From assembly GCA_032768795.1 (NCBI GenBank), contig CP136490.1, positions 5,394,001-5,458,000 on the forward strand: a stretch of DNA of 64,000 bases, in the 5' to 3' direction. This DNA is from Tremella fuciformis (taxonomy: Eukaryota > Basidiomycota > Tremellomycetes > Tremellales > Tremellaceae). Positions 1-9,187 of this stretch are shown piece by piece. The notes beneath the pieces were generated by a model, which saw nothing but the letters and a program-made list of their open reading frames with translations, was not told the origin of the DNA and did not search any database. A program made the position numbers and the translations under genes. The first letter of the stretch is position 1; the number at the start of each line of letters is the position of its first letter.

Positions 1-175
1 CCCACCTCCTTCACCACCACCAGTAGCTTGCCGGATCCTTCCAAGCTACCACTTGTCGTCCACTCACCAATCACTTCGAGGCTTACCTCCTCTGTGTAAG
101 TACCACCTTAAACCGTCTTATTCGCCCCTGTCTCCATTTGTATAGTCTAGGTCTGGTGGGGACAAGCCCGTGACA
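1..175 (+). repeat. 5' LTR of element 1, partial (window edge)
   Basis: The sequence equals bases 6761-6935 of the 3' LTR and ends in TGACA, the usual inverted CA end. Only the last part (inside R-U5) is in the window. The U3 promoter of this copy lies before base 1. Confidence 0.95.
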
Positions 176-177
176 GT

Positions 178-191
178 ATATTTTGATCCTT
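178..191 (+). other. Self-complementary primer-binding site of element 1
   Basis: The 14 bases ATATTTTGATCCTT start 2 nt after the LTR end. They are the exact reverse complement of 6641-6654 in the 3' LTR, about 35-40 bp after a TATA-like box, where the transcript is expected to begin. They do not begin with the TGG that a tRNA 3' CCA end would require. Known of Tf1/sushi elements: the 5' end of the mRNA folds back on such a site and is cleaved to prime minus-strand DNA. That this copy does so is inference. Confidence 0.8.
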
Positions 192-352
192 CACACTAGT
201 GATTGGTCAGTATATGCTCTTCTACCTTGTCACCCTCCTACTCTGGTACGTCACCACTCTTACCATCCTCATCCTCTTTTGCTACTGCTTTGCACTTCGC
301 ATTGCACTCTTCCTCTACCCAAGTTATCTAACCTAGGTCAACCTCATTGGCC

Positions 353-1465
353 ATGTCACCTCCTGTGACACGCTCGCAAGATAATAGCGATCCATCCACT
401 TCCACAACCGCACCCGCCGCAACATCCACCCAAGACATTGCCACTGAGGCTACCTCAACACTCAGTCCGGTGCCCTCCTTGCCTACAGCAGCACAAGACA
501 ACATGGCGGCTCGACACACTTCCTCTGTGCCTACATTTGTCACCGCAAACACACATGAGTCAAGGCTACCGGAGCCCAAGGTTGCTTCACCAGAGTACTA
601 CAGTGGGCAGCGCAGCAAGCTGAACCCCTTCATCACGCAGGTAACCATGGTCATCATCTTACAACCAAGTCGCTTCCAGTCTGAGGAAGCTAAGGTATTG
701 TATGCGGGCTCCTTCTTACGCGACACAGCCTTTCTCTGGTTCCAACCGTTTGTCAATTCGGACCCTAAGCCAGGCTTTATGTCCAACTTTCAGCTGTTCT
801 GCAAAGAGCTGCGACAAGCCTTTGGTGACCCAGATGAGGAAGCAACTGCTGAACGACAGCTCTATAATCTCAAACAAAAGGGGTCCGTCACCTCCTACCT
901 TGCGGACTTCAATCGGTATGCGGTCCTAGTCAAGTGGAATGATGAAGCAAAAGCTGCTCAATTCTACAGAGGACTTAAGGATCCTATCAAGGATGAACTC
1001 ATCAGAGCAGGTCGGCCCCATGACCTCAAAGAGATGCAGGATACGGCTATCCGCATTGATAGCAGGTTCTTTGAACGCCGTCTTGAGAGAGGTGAGCAGA
1101 ATGCAGTGACAACTAATACTTATAGTACCTCACGCTTCACACCACGCTCATCCACAGCCACCTTTACAAAGTCTCAGAGCACTGTGACTCGGCCCTCAAG
1201 CACTTTTACTCGGCCGCCCACAGAAAACATGCGACTGATCACTCCTCCCACCAAGGATCGTCTGACACGGTCAGGTAAGCTGACTCCGGCGGAGTATCAA
1301 CGTCGCAAGGAGAACAAACTATGCCTATACTGTGGAGACAAAGGTCACCAAGTCTCACAATGTCCGATTGCGCCAGCCCGACCGAGCCCACAGCTCCGCA
1401 TTCTGAGCAACAGCAAGGACAAGGCTGGCCAGTCCAAGGATCTTTCCCCTGCGGGGAAAGCCTAA
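353..1465 (+). CDS. Gag polyprotein of element 1
   Basis: Structural capsid/nucleocapsid protein, about 370 residues, which packages the element RNA into virus-like particles. The first in-frame ATG is at 353. The N-terminus is Ser/Thr/Pro-rich. A retrotransposon-gag (capsid) region follows, with the family signature around FLRDTAFLWFQ and FGDPDEEATAERQLYNLKQ (about nt 710-890). A Ser/Thr-rich linker leads to a CCHC zinc knuckle (C-x2-C-x4-H-x4-C) at about nt 1322-1365. The reading frame ends 100 nt after the knuckle. Pol continues in the -1 frame and overlaps the end, so Gag-Pol is presumably made by ribosomal frameshifting. Confidence 0.9.
   Translation: MSPPVTRSQDNSDPSTSTTAPAATSTQDIATEATSTLSPVPSLPTAAQDNMAARHTSSVPTFVTANTHESRLPEPKVASPEYYSGQRSKLNPFITQVTMVIILQPSRFQSEEAKVLYAGSFLRDTAFLWFQPFVNSDPKPGFMSNFQLFCKELRQAFGDPDEEATAERQLYNLKQKGSVTSYLADFNRYAVLVKWNDEAKAAQFYRGLKDPIKDELIRAGRPHDLKEMQDTAIRIDSRFFERRLERGEQNAVTTNTYSTSRFTPRSSTATFTKSQSTVTRPSSTFTRPPTENMRLITPPTKDRLTRSGKLTPAEYQRRKENKLCLYCGDKGHQVSQCPIAPARPSPQLRILSNSKDKAGQSKDLSPAGKA
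1453..1459 (+). promoter_or_regulatory. Candidate -1 frameshift site, element 1
   Basis: GGGGAAA lies two codons before the gag stop (TAA 1463-1465). In the gag frame it reads G GGG AAA. The P-site tRNA can re-pair perfectly after a -1 slip, but the A-site would pair AAA on GAA, so this is not a canonical X_XXY_YYZ heptamer. Its placement matches, codon for codon, the canonical heptamer at the end of gag in element 2. Confidence 0.45.
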
Positions 1466-4400
1466 GCCTCCAACCTCCCTTTCCTGGGGATCTGGGGTTG
1501 GAAGAAGAGGCTCCACAGGTCCCCATGTTCTTTGGTTTTACTAACTGTACTAATGCTGGACTCATCTCCGACGAAAACCCAAACACCCAAAAACAACTGA
1601 CAGTTCCCTTCCGTGTACCAAAGTCTCTTGAACTGTATCATGCGCTGGTTGATAGCGGTGCTACCAACAACTTCATTGACAAAGGGTTTGCTAAACGTGT
1701 AGGATATCCCATTCAACCTCTAATCACTCAGGAAATCACCCTTTTTGATGCCTCTGGTCATAAAAGTAAAATCACTCAAGAATCAGTTGTCTGCTTGAAT
1801 CTTGAACCACCCTTTGGCCCCACTTGGATCCGCCTCTATGTCACTAAAATCTATGAGATGCCAGTGGTACTAGGCATGCCATGGCTCCGGCAACATGATC
1901 CCTTCATCAGCTGGAGTCGCCTCACAATCACACCTAGTACTCACTGGCCAACTAACTGTACTATTAGGAACTCCACTGACTCAGCTCACTTAGCAGTTTT
2001 GCAGACTAGCCTTCCACCAAACGACCTTTCCAATGTCCCAGTGGAATATCACAAGTATGCTGATGTCTTTAGCAAAAGGAGAGCAGACCAGCTCCCACCA
2101 CACCGACCTTATGATCATCATATCCCACTGGAGGAAGGCAAGCAGCCTCCTTTTGGGCCAATTTACTCTCTCTCTGAACCAGAGCGCATTGCCTTACAGG
2201 AATACCTCTCCGAGAACCTTGCAAAAGGATTTATCCGCCCTTCCGAGTCACCAGCGGCCTCCCCAATACTACTTGTCAAGAAGAAGGACTTGTCCTTACG
2301 CCTGTGCGTCGACTACCGGGGTCTGAACAAGATCACCATCAAAAACCGCTACCCCTTACCACTCATTCCTGACCTGCTTGACCGACTTGGACGAGCCAAG
2401 ATGTACTCCAAGATTGATCTACGCGGAGCATACAACCTACTCCGGATCAAAGAAGGAGAGGAATGGAAAACCGCCTTCAGAACTCGATATGGACTCTTTG
2501 AATATCGAGTCATGCCATTTGGCCTTACCAATGCGCCAGCCTCATTCCAGCACCTTATGAACGACCTCTTCAAGGATATGATGGATGAGTTTGTCATCTG
2601 CTATCTTGACGACATCCTCATCTATAGTCCAGACAAGCAGACTCACATAACCCATGTGTTACGGGTGCTTGCCCGCCTGTTGACCTGTGGACTATACGCA
2701 AAGGCTGAGAAATGTGAGTTTCACACCGACCGTGTAGAGTTCCTTGGGTACGTCATCAGCCCTAATGGCATCTCTATGGACACCAAGAAGGTGAAAGCTA
2801 TTCTGGATTGGCCGTCCCCGCACAACCTTACAGAAACCAGGTCCTTCCTGGGCTTCTGCAACTTTTATCGTCGCTTCATCCGCAATTACTCCAAGATTGT
2901 GTCACCGCTTACAGCCCTTACCAAGAAGGAGCTGCCTTTTCATTGGGACACAGCTCAACAGAAGGCATTTGAAGCGCTCAAACAAGCATTCACTAGCGCA
3001 GATCTGCTCAAACATTACGATCCAAGCAAGCAACTCATCATTGAGACAGATGCCTCCGACACCGCCATTGCAGGAATCCTTTCTTATGAGGAGAAGGGAC
3101 ATCTGCATCCATTAGCCTTCATGTCTCGAAAGATGCTCCCTGCAGAGCTAAACTACGAGATACATGACAAGGAGATGCTAGCCATTGTGGACTCCTTCAA
3201 GTTATGGCGACATTACTGCGAAGGCTCCCAAATACCCGTGAAGGTCTATACTGACCACCGCAGCCTGGAGTACTTCACTACTTCTAAACAACTCAACCGT
3301 CGCCAAGCCCGCTGGTCAGAACTCCTAGGCGACTACCATTTCCAGATCATCTACCGCCCAGGCTTACAAGGAACCAAGCCTGATGCACTCACACGTCGAC
3401 GTGATGTGCATACCAATCAAAGAGGATCGAGCCTTGATGGCAAAGAAAACCCTCAGAACTACCAACAACTGATCAAGACCGACCAGTATCTTGGATCCCT
3501 CGGCACTCGCATGGACATTACCTCTCCACTCAAGTCACGGCTGACCGCCGGCCTACAAGCTGACGCTTCTGCCACGGAACTCCTGGAGAAGGCAAAGTCA
3601 CCCTCGGATGAGCATCCGTTTACTTTGGATGGTGAGGGGTGTCTGCAGCACCGCTCCCAATACTATGTGCCAGACGCGAATGATTTGCGCCTGGAAATTA
3701 CCCGTCTTCATCACGACGCACTTCTTGCAGGGCACCCGGGCCGCCGCAAGACCTTTCAGCTCATCCGTTCTCAGTTTTGGTGGCCACAAATGAAGACGTT
3801 CATTGACCACTATGTGGACACCTGTGACCTTTGCTGCCGAACAAAGGCCAGGCGTCACTCGCCTTATGGGGAACTCAAATCACTACCGGTACCACCTTTT
3901 CCCTGGTCATCAATCTCGATGGACCTCATTGAGTTCCTACCTCTATCCGAAGGCTTCAACGCCATCCTTGTCATTGTGGATCGTTTAACCAAGATGGCAA
4001 TCTTTATTCCAACATCCACTAGTCTCACTGCGCAGGAGCTAGCGGCTATATATGTTCAACATGTCTTTGCAAAGCACGGTCTGCCCTCAAACATCATCTC
4101 TGACCGTGGCTCTGAATTTACCTCCGACTTTTGGCGGTGCTTCACTCAGTTGCTGGGAATTGAGTCCCACCTCAGCACCGCATTCCATCCAGAAACGGAT
4201 GGCCAAACAGAAAGGGTCAATCAAGTTCTGATCCAATACCTCCGCTTGTATTGCGACTATCAGCAGACAGACTGGGTCCGTCTGCTACCTCTTGCCGAGT
4301 TCACGTACAATAACACTCCGCATTCATCCACTACAGTTTCTCCCTTCTTCGCAAACAAGGGATACCATCCACGGACAACTGCATCCATTCAATCAGTCAA

Positions 4401-4965
4401 CACGCCACACCCAAGCGCCTATGCCTATGCTGCTGACCTCACAGCCCTTCACAACTTCTTAAAGCAGGAGATTACCAAAGCCAACCAGACAGCAGCCACT
4501 CATTACGATAAGGCCCACCAACCAGCCCCAATATTTGAAGTGGGAGACAAAGTATGGTTATCCACAGAATACATCAAGACCAAGCGACCCGCCAAGAAGC
4601 TTGATCATCGCTACATTGGCCCCTTCAAGATCATTGAACGAATATCATCACATGCCTTCCGCCTCAAGCTGAACCCAGGCATGAAGATCCATAACGTGTT
4701 CCACGTACGCCTGTTGGAACCGTATAAGTCCAACACTATTCCTCACCGTCATCAGCCACCGCCACCACCAATTGAAGTGGAAGGAGAGGCTGAATACGAG
4801 ATAGAAGCAATCCTGGACACCAAGGCTGACAAGCGCTACGCGGACAGTCGACGCTACCTTGTCAAATGGCTTGGCTACGAGGAACAGACCTGGCTGGGTG
4901 AGAATGACCTTGCCAATGCCAAGTCACTCCTTGAAGCATACAAGACAAAGCATGGAATGCTCTAG
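1459..4965 (+). CDS. Pol polyprotein of element 1 (PR-RT-RH-IN-chromodomain)
   Basis: Reverse transcription and integration enzymes, about 1170 residues, read as a -1 fusion with Gag. The frame is open from before 1321, but upstream of the frameshift it only shadows gag. In order: aspartic protease (DSGAT at nt 1651); reverse transcriptase (DYRGLNK at about 2311, YLDD at 2602); RNase H (TDAS at about 3049); integrase with an HHCC zinc finger (from about 3709) and catalytic D-D-E at nt 3922, 4102 and 4210, spaced 59 and 35 residues; a GPY/F module (about 4612-4725); and a C-terminal chromodomain (about 4790-4945), which in related elements steers insertion to marked heterochromatin. No stop or frameshift is seen in the body, so all the enzymes look functional. 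No envelope-like gene follows. Confidence 0.95.
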   Translation, partial: SLSLQPPFPGDLGLEEEAPQVPMFFGFTNCTNAGLISDENPNTQKQLTVPFRVPKSLELYHALVDSGATNNFIDKGFAKRVGYPIQPLITQEITLFDASGHKSKITQESVVCLNLEPPFGPTWIRLYVTKIYEMPVVLGMPWLRQHDPFISWSRLTITPSTHWPTNCTIRNSTDSAHLAVLQTSLPPNDLSNVPVEYHKYADVFSKRRADQLPPHRPYDHHIPLEEGKQPPFGPIYSLSEPERIALQEYLSENLAKGFIRPSESPAASPILLVKKKDLSLRLCVDYRGLNKITIKNRYPLPLIPDLLDRLGRAKMYSKIDLRGAYNLLRIKEGEEWKTAFRTRYGLFEYRVMPFGLTNAPASFQHLMNDLFKDMMDEFVICYLDDILIYSPDKQTHITHVLRVLARLLTCGLYAKAEKCEFHTDRVEFLGYVISPNGISMDTKKVKAILDWPSPHNLTETRSFLGFCNFYRRFIRNYSKIVSPLTALTKKELPFHWDTAQQKAFEALKQAFTSADLLKHYDPSKQLIIETDASDTAIAGILSYEEKGHLHPLAFMSRKMLPAELNYEIHDKEMLAIVDSFKLWRHYCEGSQIPVKVYTDHRSLEYFTTSKQLNRRQARWSELLGDYHFQIIYRPGLQGTKPDALTRRRDVHTNQRGSSLDGKENPQNYQQLIKTDQYLGSLGTRMDITSPLKSRLTAGLQADASATELLEKAKSPSDEHPFTLDGEGCLQHRSQYYVPDANDLRLEITRLHHDALLAGHPGRRKTFQLIRSQFWWPQMKTFIDHYVDTCDLCCRTKARRHSPYGELKSLPVPPFPWSSISMDLIEFLPLSEGFNAILVIVDRLTKMAIFIPTSTSLTAQELAAIYVQHVFAKHGLPSNIISDRGSEFTSDFWRCFTQLLGIESHLSTAFHPETDGQTERVNQVLIQYLRLYCDYQQTDWVRLLPLAEFTYNNTPHSSTTVSPFFANKGYHPRTTASIQSVNTPHPSAYAYAADLTALHNFLKQEITKANQTAATHYDKAHQPAPIFEVGDKVWLSTEYIKTKRPAKKLDHRYIGPFKIIERISSHAFRLKLNPGMKIHNVFHVRLLEPYKSNTIPHRHQPPPPPIEVEGEAEYEIEAILDTKADKRYADSRRYLVKWLGYEEQTWLGENDLANAKSLLEAYKTKHGML

Positions 4966-5477
4966 AAGCACTCCTATGCATACCCTGTCCAGCCTCCTGC
5001 AAGCAAACATGAGGCTCTATGCATCAAAACAACGAAAAAGGCCATTTACCTCAACAACTGCTTAGGAAATCATCAATTCCGAGCTCAATCCGAGCCCCTA
5101 GGGGTAGAAACCACGTGTTTTACGTCCAGAACCACGTGGCTCATAACCGGTAACCGACCACCCATCTCGCCACCAAGTCAAGTCAAAGTCCCAGTCTTCT
5201 CTACCAAAAGGCCTATTTTATCGCCATCTGGGCCAGGTAGCTCCGTCAGTTTTGAAGCTACTGCAGCGTTCTTGGGCTCTACCGATGCAGCTCATTCAGA
5301 TCAAGCGAACGGTACCCTGTGCATAACGCTAGCAGTAATATTACAAGCTGCGCGACCTAAAACGTGTTTCTTTTCCGCCCACCTTTTTGTCACCCTGCCG
5401 CATTTCCCCATTCCTCCGTCAATACTCAACGTACAAGGACGAGACCGGTACCGTTCGATAGGTTGGCGCGAGCTCTC

Positions 5478-5972
5478 TTAGAGGAGCTCGTCATCCCCGT
5501 GTGGGACGTAGTGCTCCCTGTTCCAGATGATCGATTCTGGAGTACCCCCAAAATCGTGACTGGCCTCCCTCACTTGAGCTACAAGCGTGGTAGCGGCCTG
5601 TTTGAGGGCTTTAGCGACAGCCAGGGAGCAGGGCTTGTTGGCACGAATGCAAGAATGGCACTTGGTGCCTGGTTCTTTCACAATGCAGCGTTTATTGCCA
5701 TATTTCTGCCCTATAAGCGCAGCTTGTGGAGCGCCACCTACTTTGTCTGTGCACCTCTTGCACTTGGTGGGCGCAGCATAGCCCTCGTTCAAAACATCCC
5801 TGGATCGATTGACCAGATAGGTTCGAGCCTTGGCCCTCTGCAAGTCAATCTTCATGGGGGGGTTTTGTGATTTTCGTTTCACCTTCTTAAGCCAGAGCTC
5901 ATTGAGAGCGTCATAGGTAACGTTGGGAAACCACAGCCCGTGGGTCGGATGAGGAGTTGTGTGGCTAATCAT
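5478..5972 (-). CDS. Antisense Cys-rich ORF between pol and 3' LTR
   Basis: ATG-started open frame of 164 codons running against the element, in the 1.3-kb gap between the pol stop and the 3' LTR. The N-terminal half is basic (LKKVKRKSQ, RAKARTYLVNRSR). The middle carries six cysteines as C-x2-C-x21-C-x8-C-x2-C-x6-C (about residues 71-115). The last half, C-x2-C-x6-C, looks like half of a Zn2Cys6 cluster, so metal and nucleic-acid binding is a reasonable guess. No family is recognised. Extra ORFs in this position are known in some plant and fungal LTR elements, some of them antisense. It could also be a captured host gene or a chance ORF, but a 495-nt frame with ordered cysteines is unlikely to be random. 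Confidence 0.55.
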   Translation of the reverse strand: MISHTTPHPTHGLWFPNVTYDALNELWLKKVKRKSQNPPMKIDLQRAKARTYLVNRSRDVLNEGYAAPTKCKRCTDKVGGAPQAALIGQKYGNKRCIVKEPGTKCHSCIRANKPCSLAVAKALKQAATTLVAQVREASHDFGGTPESIIWNREHYVPHGDDELL

Positions 5973-6268
5973 ATCTCGAAGGGCGTCGCTGTAGCTGTAG
6001 CGGTTGTGGAGAAAAGTGGGAAAGCGGCAAGGTCAAATCCAGCGATTTTCCGCGTTTCTTAACTTGCCAGAGCTCGGCAACGGTTGAAGCTACCGGCTTC
6101 GGCCTCGGGTATGATGTCAAGAACCACGTGGCCATTGACCGTACCAAATTTGAGCCGGATCGGCCCAGCCGTTCTTGAGTTACCTCAAATAATAGGCGAC
6201 AAAACACCATTTTAGAGCATGGAATGAGCTTTACGGGCATGAGAGACACTCAGAGGACTTCGTGACTC

Positions 6269-6282
6269 AAAGAGGGGGATAC
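6269..6282 (+). other. Polypurine tract of element 1
   Basis: A purine run (AAAGAGGGGGA, then TAC) directly precedes the TGTCA start of the 3' LTR, where plus-strand DNA synthesis is primed in LTR retroelements. Confidence 0.75.
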
Positions 6283-6400
6283 TGTCATGACCCAGCAAGA
6301 CATGGGAAGCAACAGAAAGCGACAGAATGTTTCAGAATCACCAGATCCCAAGCCAGGAGATTACCTCGGTTCATCGAATCGACAACATCGTATCATCGAT

Positions 6401-6444
6401 ACGATGAAGATATGTTCTCGACACGATGAAGATATGTTCTCGAC
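6401..6444 (+). repeat. 22-bp direct tandem repeat in LTR U3
   Basis: Two exact copies of a 22-bp unit (ACGATGAAGATATGTTCTCG plus AC) lie head to tail in U3, followed by a partial third (ACGA). Tandem units in U3 often hold activator sites. No factor is recognised. Confidence 0.85.
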
Positions 6445-6599
6445 ACGAGCAGCCTAGGACATCGCTCTCTCGCCACAGCATCAACCATCCTCTCTTATGA
6501 TGTCAGAAGGAGAGGGGGAGATATCATCGGATCCGACGGGCCTTCGTAACGATGGAAGATACTGACGGATGGACAGGAGAAACGTCGCCAAGTGAAGGG

Positions 6600-6654
6600 G
6601 ATATATACCCCCTCCGCTGGCCGTGAAGAATCCTTTTCCCAAGGATCAAAATAT
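6600..6654 (+). promoter_or_regulatory. LTR core promoter and predicted RNA start, element 1
   Basis: A TATA-like GATATATACC lies at 6600-6609. The 14-mer AAGGATCAAAATAT at 6641-6654 is the exact complement of the primer-binding site. In self-priming elements the RNA begins at this complementary stretch, so the start is placed at or near 6641, about 35-40 bp after the TATA box. Confidence 0.65.
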
Positions 6655-6935
6655 CTCTAGTCTGATAGCTCACTCATAGCCTCACACTTCTTCTAGTGTG
6701 ACTTGTAGTCTTGACTTGCACCCTCCTTGCGCTATCAGTCTTTCGTCACGTCACCACAGACCCACCTCCTTCACCACCACCAGTAGCTTGCCGGATCCTT
6801 CCAAGCTACCACTTGTCGTCCACTCACCAATCACTTCGAGGCTTACCTCCTCTGTGTAAGTACCACCTTAAACCGTCTTATTCGCCCCTGTCTCCATTTG
6901 TATAGTCTAGGTCTGGTGGGGACAAGCCCGTGACA

Positions 6936-9187
6936 GCGTCGGTGAATGCGCCTGACTCGATAGCGACGGGGTGCTCGTTGTCCTCGGCGTCCTTCTGCGA
7001 GACAACGAAGCCCCATCCATAGGCGGATGCGTCGGTCTGTAGGATTGCATCCCGAGTTGGATCGAAGAAGGCGAGGATCGGCGAACGCTGCAACCTCGAC
7101 TTGAGCTTGTTGAAGGCTGCTTGCTGGCCTTCGCCCCACGTGAACTTGACGTCCTTCCTGGTGAGGCTGTGAAGAGGCCCAGCTACCTTGGCGAAGTTCG
7201 GTACAAATCGCCGATAGTAGCTAGCCATGCCGAGGAATCGTCGAACTTGGCGAACATCGCGGGGAGGGGGATAGTCAACGACGCCCTGCACGTAGGACGC
7301 GTCGGCCTCGACGCCCTTGCCGGAAACGATGAACCCAAGGAACTTGACTGAGCGTTGCTCGAAGTGGCATTTCGAGGCCTTGCAGAAGAGCGAGGTGCCA
7401 CGGATCCTCTCCATGACAATCCTTGTGACTCGGCGAAGCTCGTCGAGTGTTTTGGCGTGGATGATGATGTCATCGATGTAGACACATACCCACTCGGCGA
7501 GGTCGGCGAATAACTCGTTCAGGAAATGTTGAAAGACAGCGGGTGCGTTCCGCAAGCCATCTCTCACCACCAATGACTCGAACATGCCGAAGGGAGTTCG
7601 GAAGGCAGTATACTTCTCGAAACCCTCGGCAATCCTTAGCAACTGATACGCCGAGACTAGGTCAAATGAGCTAAACCACTCAGACCCGGCGAGGCTCACC
7701 GTGACCTGAGAGATCAGCGGAACAGGGTAGGCGTCGGGGATCGTTGCTGCGTTGAGATGGCGATAGTCGACGACCATTCGCCAATTCACAAGGTCTTGCT
7801 TCTTCACGCAGAACGTCGGCGAGCCGTACGGCGAGTTGCTATCTCTTATCCGACCTGCGGCGAGCTCTCGGTCGATAATGGCTCGCATCGCCGACTTTTG
7901 CTCCTGTGACACCTCATACAACGGGGCGACTCGCAGCGCATGATCCGGTCGCAGATCGATGCGCATGTCGTATGGGCGGTGGGGAGCGAGGGTCTCCGTA
8001 CCTTGGCGAGGATGGAAGATCTCGAGGAACTCGTGATACTGCGGCGGAACGCAGCTCATCACAAGATCCTTCTCTTCCGGCGTGAACTCGTACGCCGAGG
8101 TAAACGAAGGCAGGGTGGCGAGCTCGTCGAAGTCGTCGAACCTCTCCGACACTGCTCGAGCGTCGGATACAGCGCACAGGCGCATCGGTTCCTCTTTGAC
8201 GAGCCCCGGCCATTTCAAAACAGGTGGGAGCGCGATCGAGTTGGGCTTAGATACCCGTCCAATGTGCTCCCCGATTTCTTTGCGAAGCTTAGCTAGCTTG
8301 GCTCTTCTGGATCGTTTCGTCGAGGAATCGCCGGATCTCGACGACTTCGAACGAGACGGGGCGAGGGAAGCCCGCCGGGCGACCAAATTGGCCTGGGACC
8401 GAGGGGGCTTGGGCGAGGGCGAGGGCTGGGACGTGGGCGAGGGCGCGGCGACCTTCGGCGGCATAGGCAAGTCGCTCGCGGCACTAGGAAGGGCTGGAGC
8501 AAGGTCTTGCTGACCTTCAGCCTCGCCGACACTCGGCGAGCTCTGCGACGGCTCGGCCACAATGGGCAGGACGGAGGCTCTGGCGTGGAGCTCATCCGGT
8601 TCGGGACTGGGTTCGGCAAGGAAGGCGGGCTCTTCTGCCCAACCTTGAGGTTGGCTAGGCTTCGCTGCCCAACCTTTGGATCGAGGATCGACTATCGTTC
8701 TTTTGCCGAAGTCGATTTTGGCTCGGCGACTGCATAGCCAGGAATAGCCGAGCACGACGTCCGCTCCCTCGAGCTTGGTGATCTCGAGGCGAGTGGTTCC
8801 AGAGAGGGGACCCAGCTCTACATCCTCTCGGACGTAATGCGTGAGCGGGCCATCTTGAGCGAGGGTTCCGTCGAAGAGCTGAAGATCCGACGGGGTTTGG
8901 CGAGGGATTGCCAAGAGTCGGTGGCTCTCGGCAAAGGGACGGGAGATGTAGTTGTGGGAGGCGCCAGAATCGACGAGGATTTTGGCAGGGTAACCACCTA
9001 CTCGTCCTTCGGCGAGAGGTTGGTTAGTTTCAAGGTTAGTTGGTGCCGGCAGGCCAGAGTAAGCAGCACTCAATGCATGCTCACTTTCTGGCTGGCTAAC
9101 ATCAACAGGGATCGGCGAGACTTGGCGAGTTGCGGCGAGGACGGGGATAGGGGGAGAGGCTTCGCCGCGAGAAGCGTCCCCTAGGCT
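6936..9187 (-). pseudogene. Element 2 pol, truncated by insertion in RNase H
   Basis: The -1 frame relative to gag, open from the gag stop region down to the break at 6936. Aspartic protease signature DSGAS at about 8971; a long basic, Pro/Ser-rich linker (about 8250-8650); reverse transcriptase with DYRHLN at about 7770 and YIDD at about 7471-7482; RNase H start TDAS at about 7045. The frame is lost 50 or so residues into RNase H, at the 3' LTR of element 1. Where most gypsy RTs read FGLTNAP, this copy reads RDGLRNAP, an unusual change next to a conserved loop. Integrase is not in the window. Protein from this copy would be truncated and could not integrate. Confidence 0.9.

Larger units (their letters stand above)
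1..6935 (+). mobile_element. Ty3/gypsy chromodomain LTR retrotransposon (element 1)
   Basis: Complete coding interior with one full LTR. The order is 5' LTR tail (1-175), primer-binding site, gag, pol (protease, RT, RNase H, integrase, chromodomain), an antisense ORF, a polypurine tract and the 3' LTR (6283-6935). The C-terminal chromodomain and the D-59-D-35-E integrase spacing place it among chromoviruses. Assuming a 5' LTR of the same length as the 3' LTR, the whole element is about 7.4 kb and starts about 480 bp before the window. The 175 bp of 5' LTR visible here appear identical to the matching part of the 3' LTR (6761-6935), and gag and pol are open, so the insertion looks recent and possibly still active. 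It lies inside element 2. Confidence 0.95.
6283..6935 (+). repeat. 3' LTR of element 1 (653 bp)
   Basis: It begins TGTCA and ends TGACA, and its last 175 bp repeat at window bases 1-175. U3 is 6283-6640 and R begins about 6641, judged from the TATA-like box and the 14-mer matching the primer-binding site. The first 80 bp or so match the U3 tip of the element 2 LTR apart from one substitution and an 8-nt gap. The right flank (6936 on) is element 2 pol. The left target duplication is outside the window. Confidence 0.93.

Noticed and set aside
5965..6249. 94-codon minus-strand frame upstream of the antisense Cys-rich ORF
   Set aside because: No motif and only a few bases of overlap with the next ORF. 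It could be a leader of the antisense transcript, but nothing supports protein coding.
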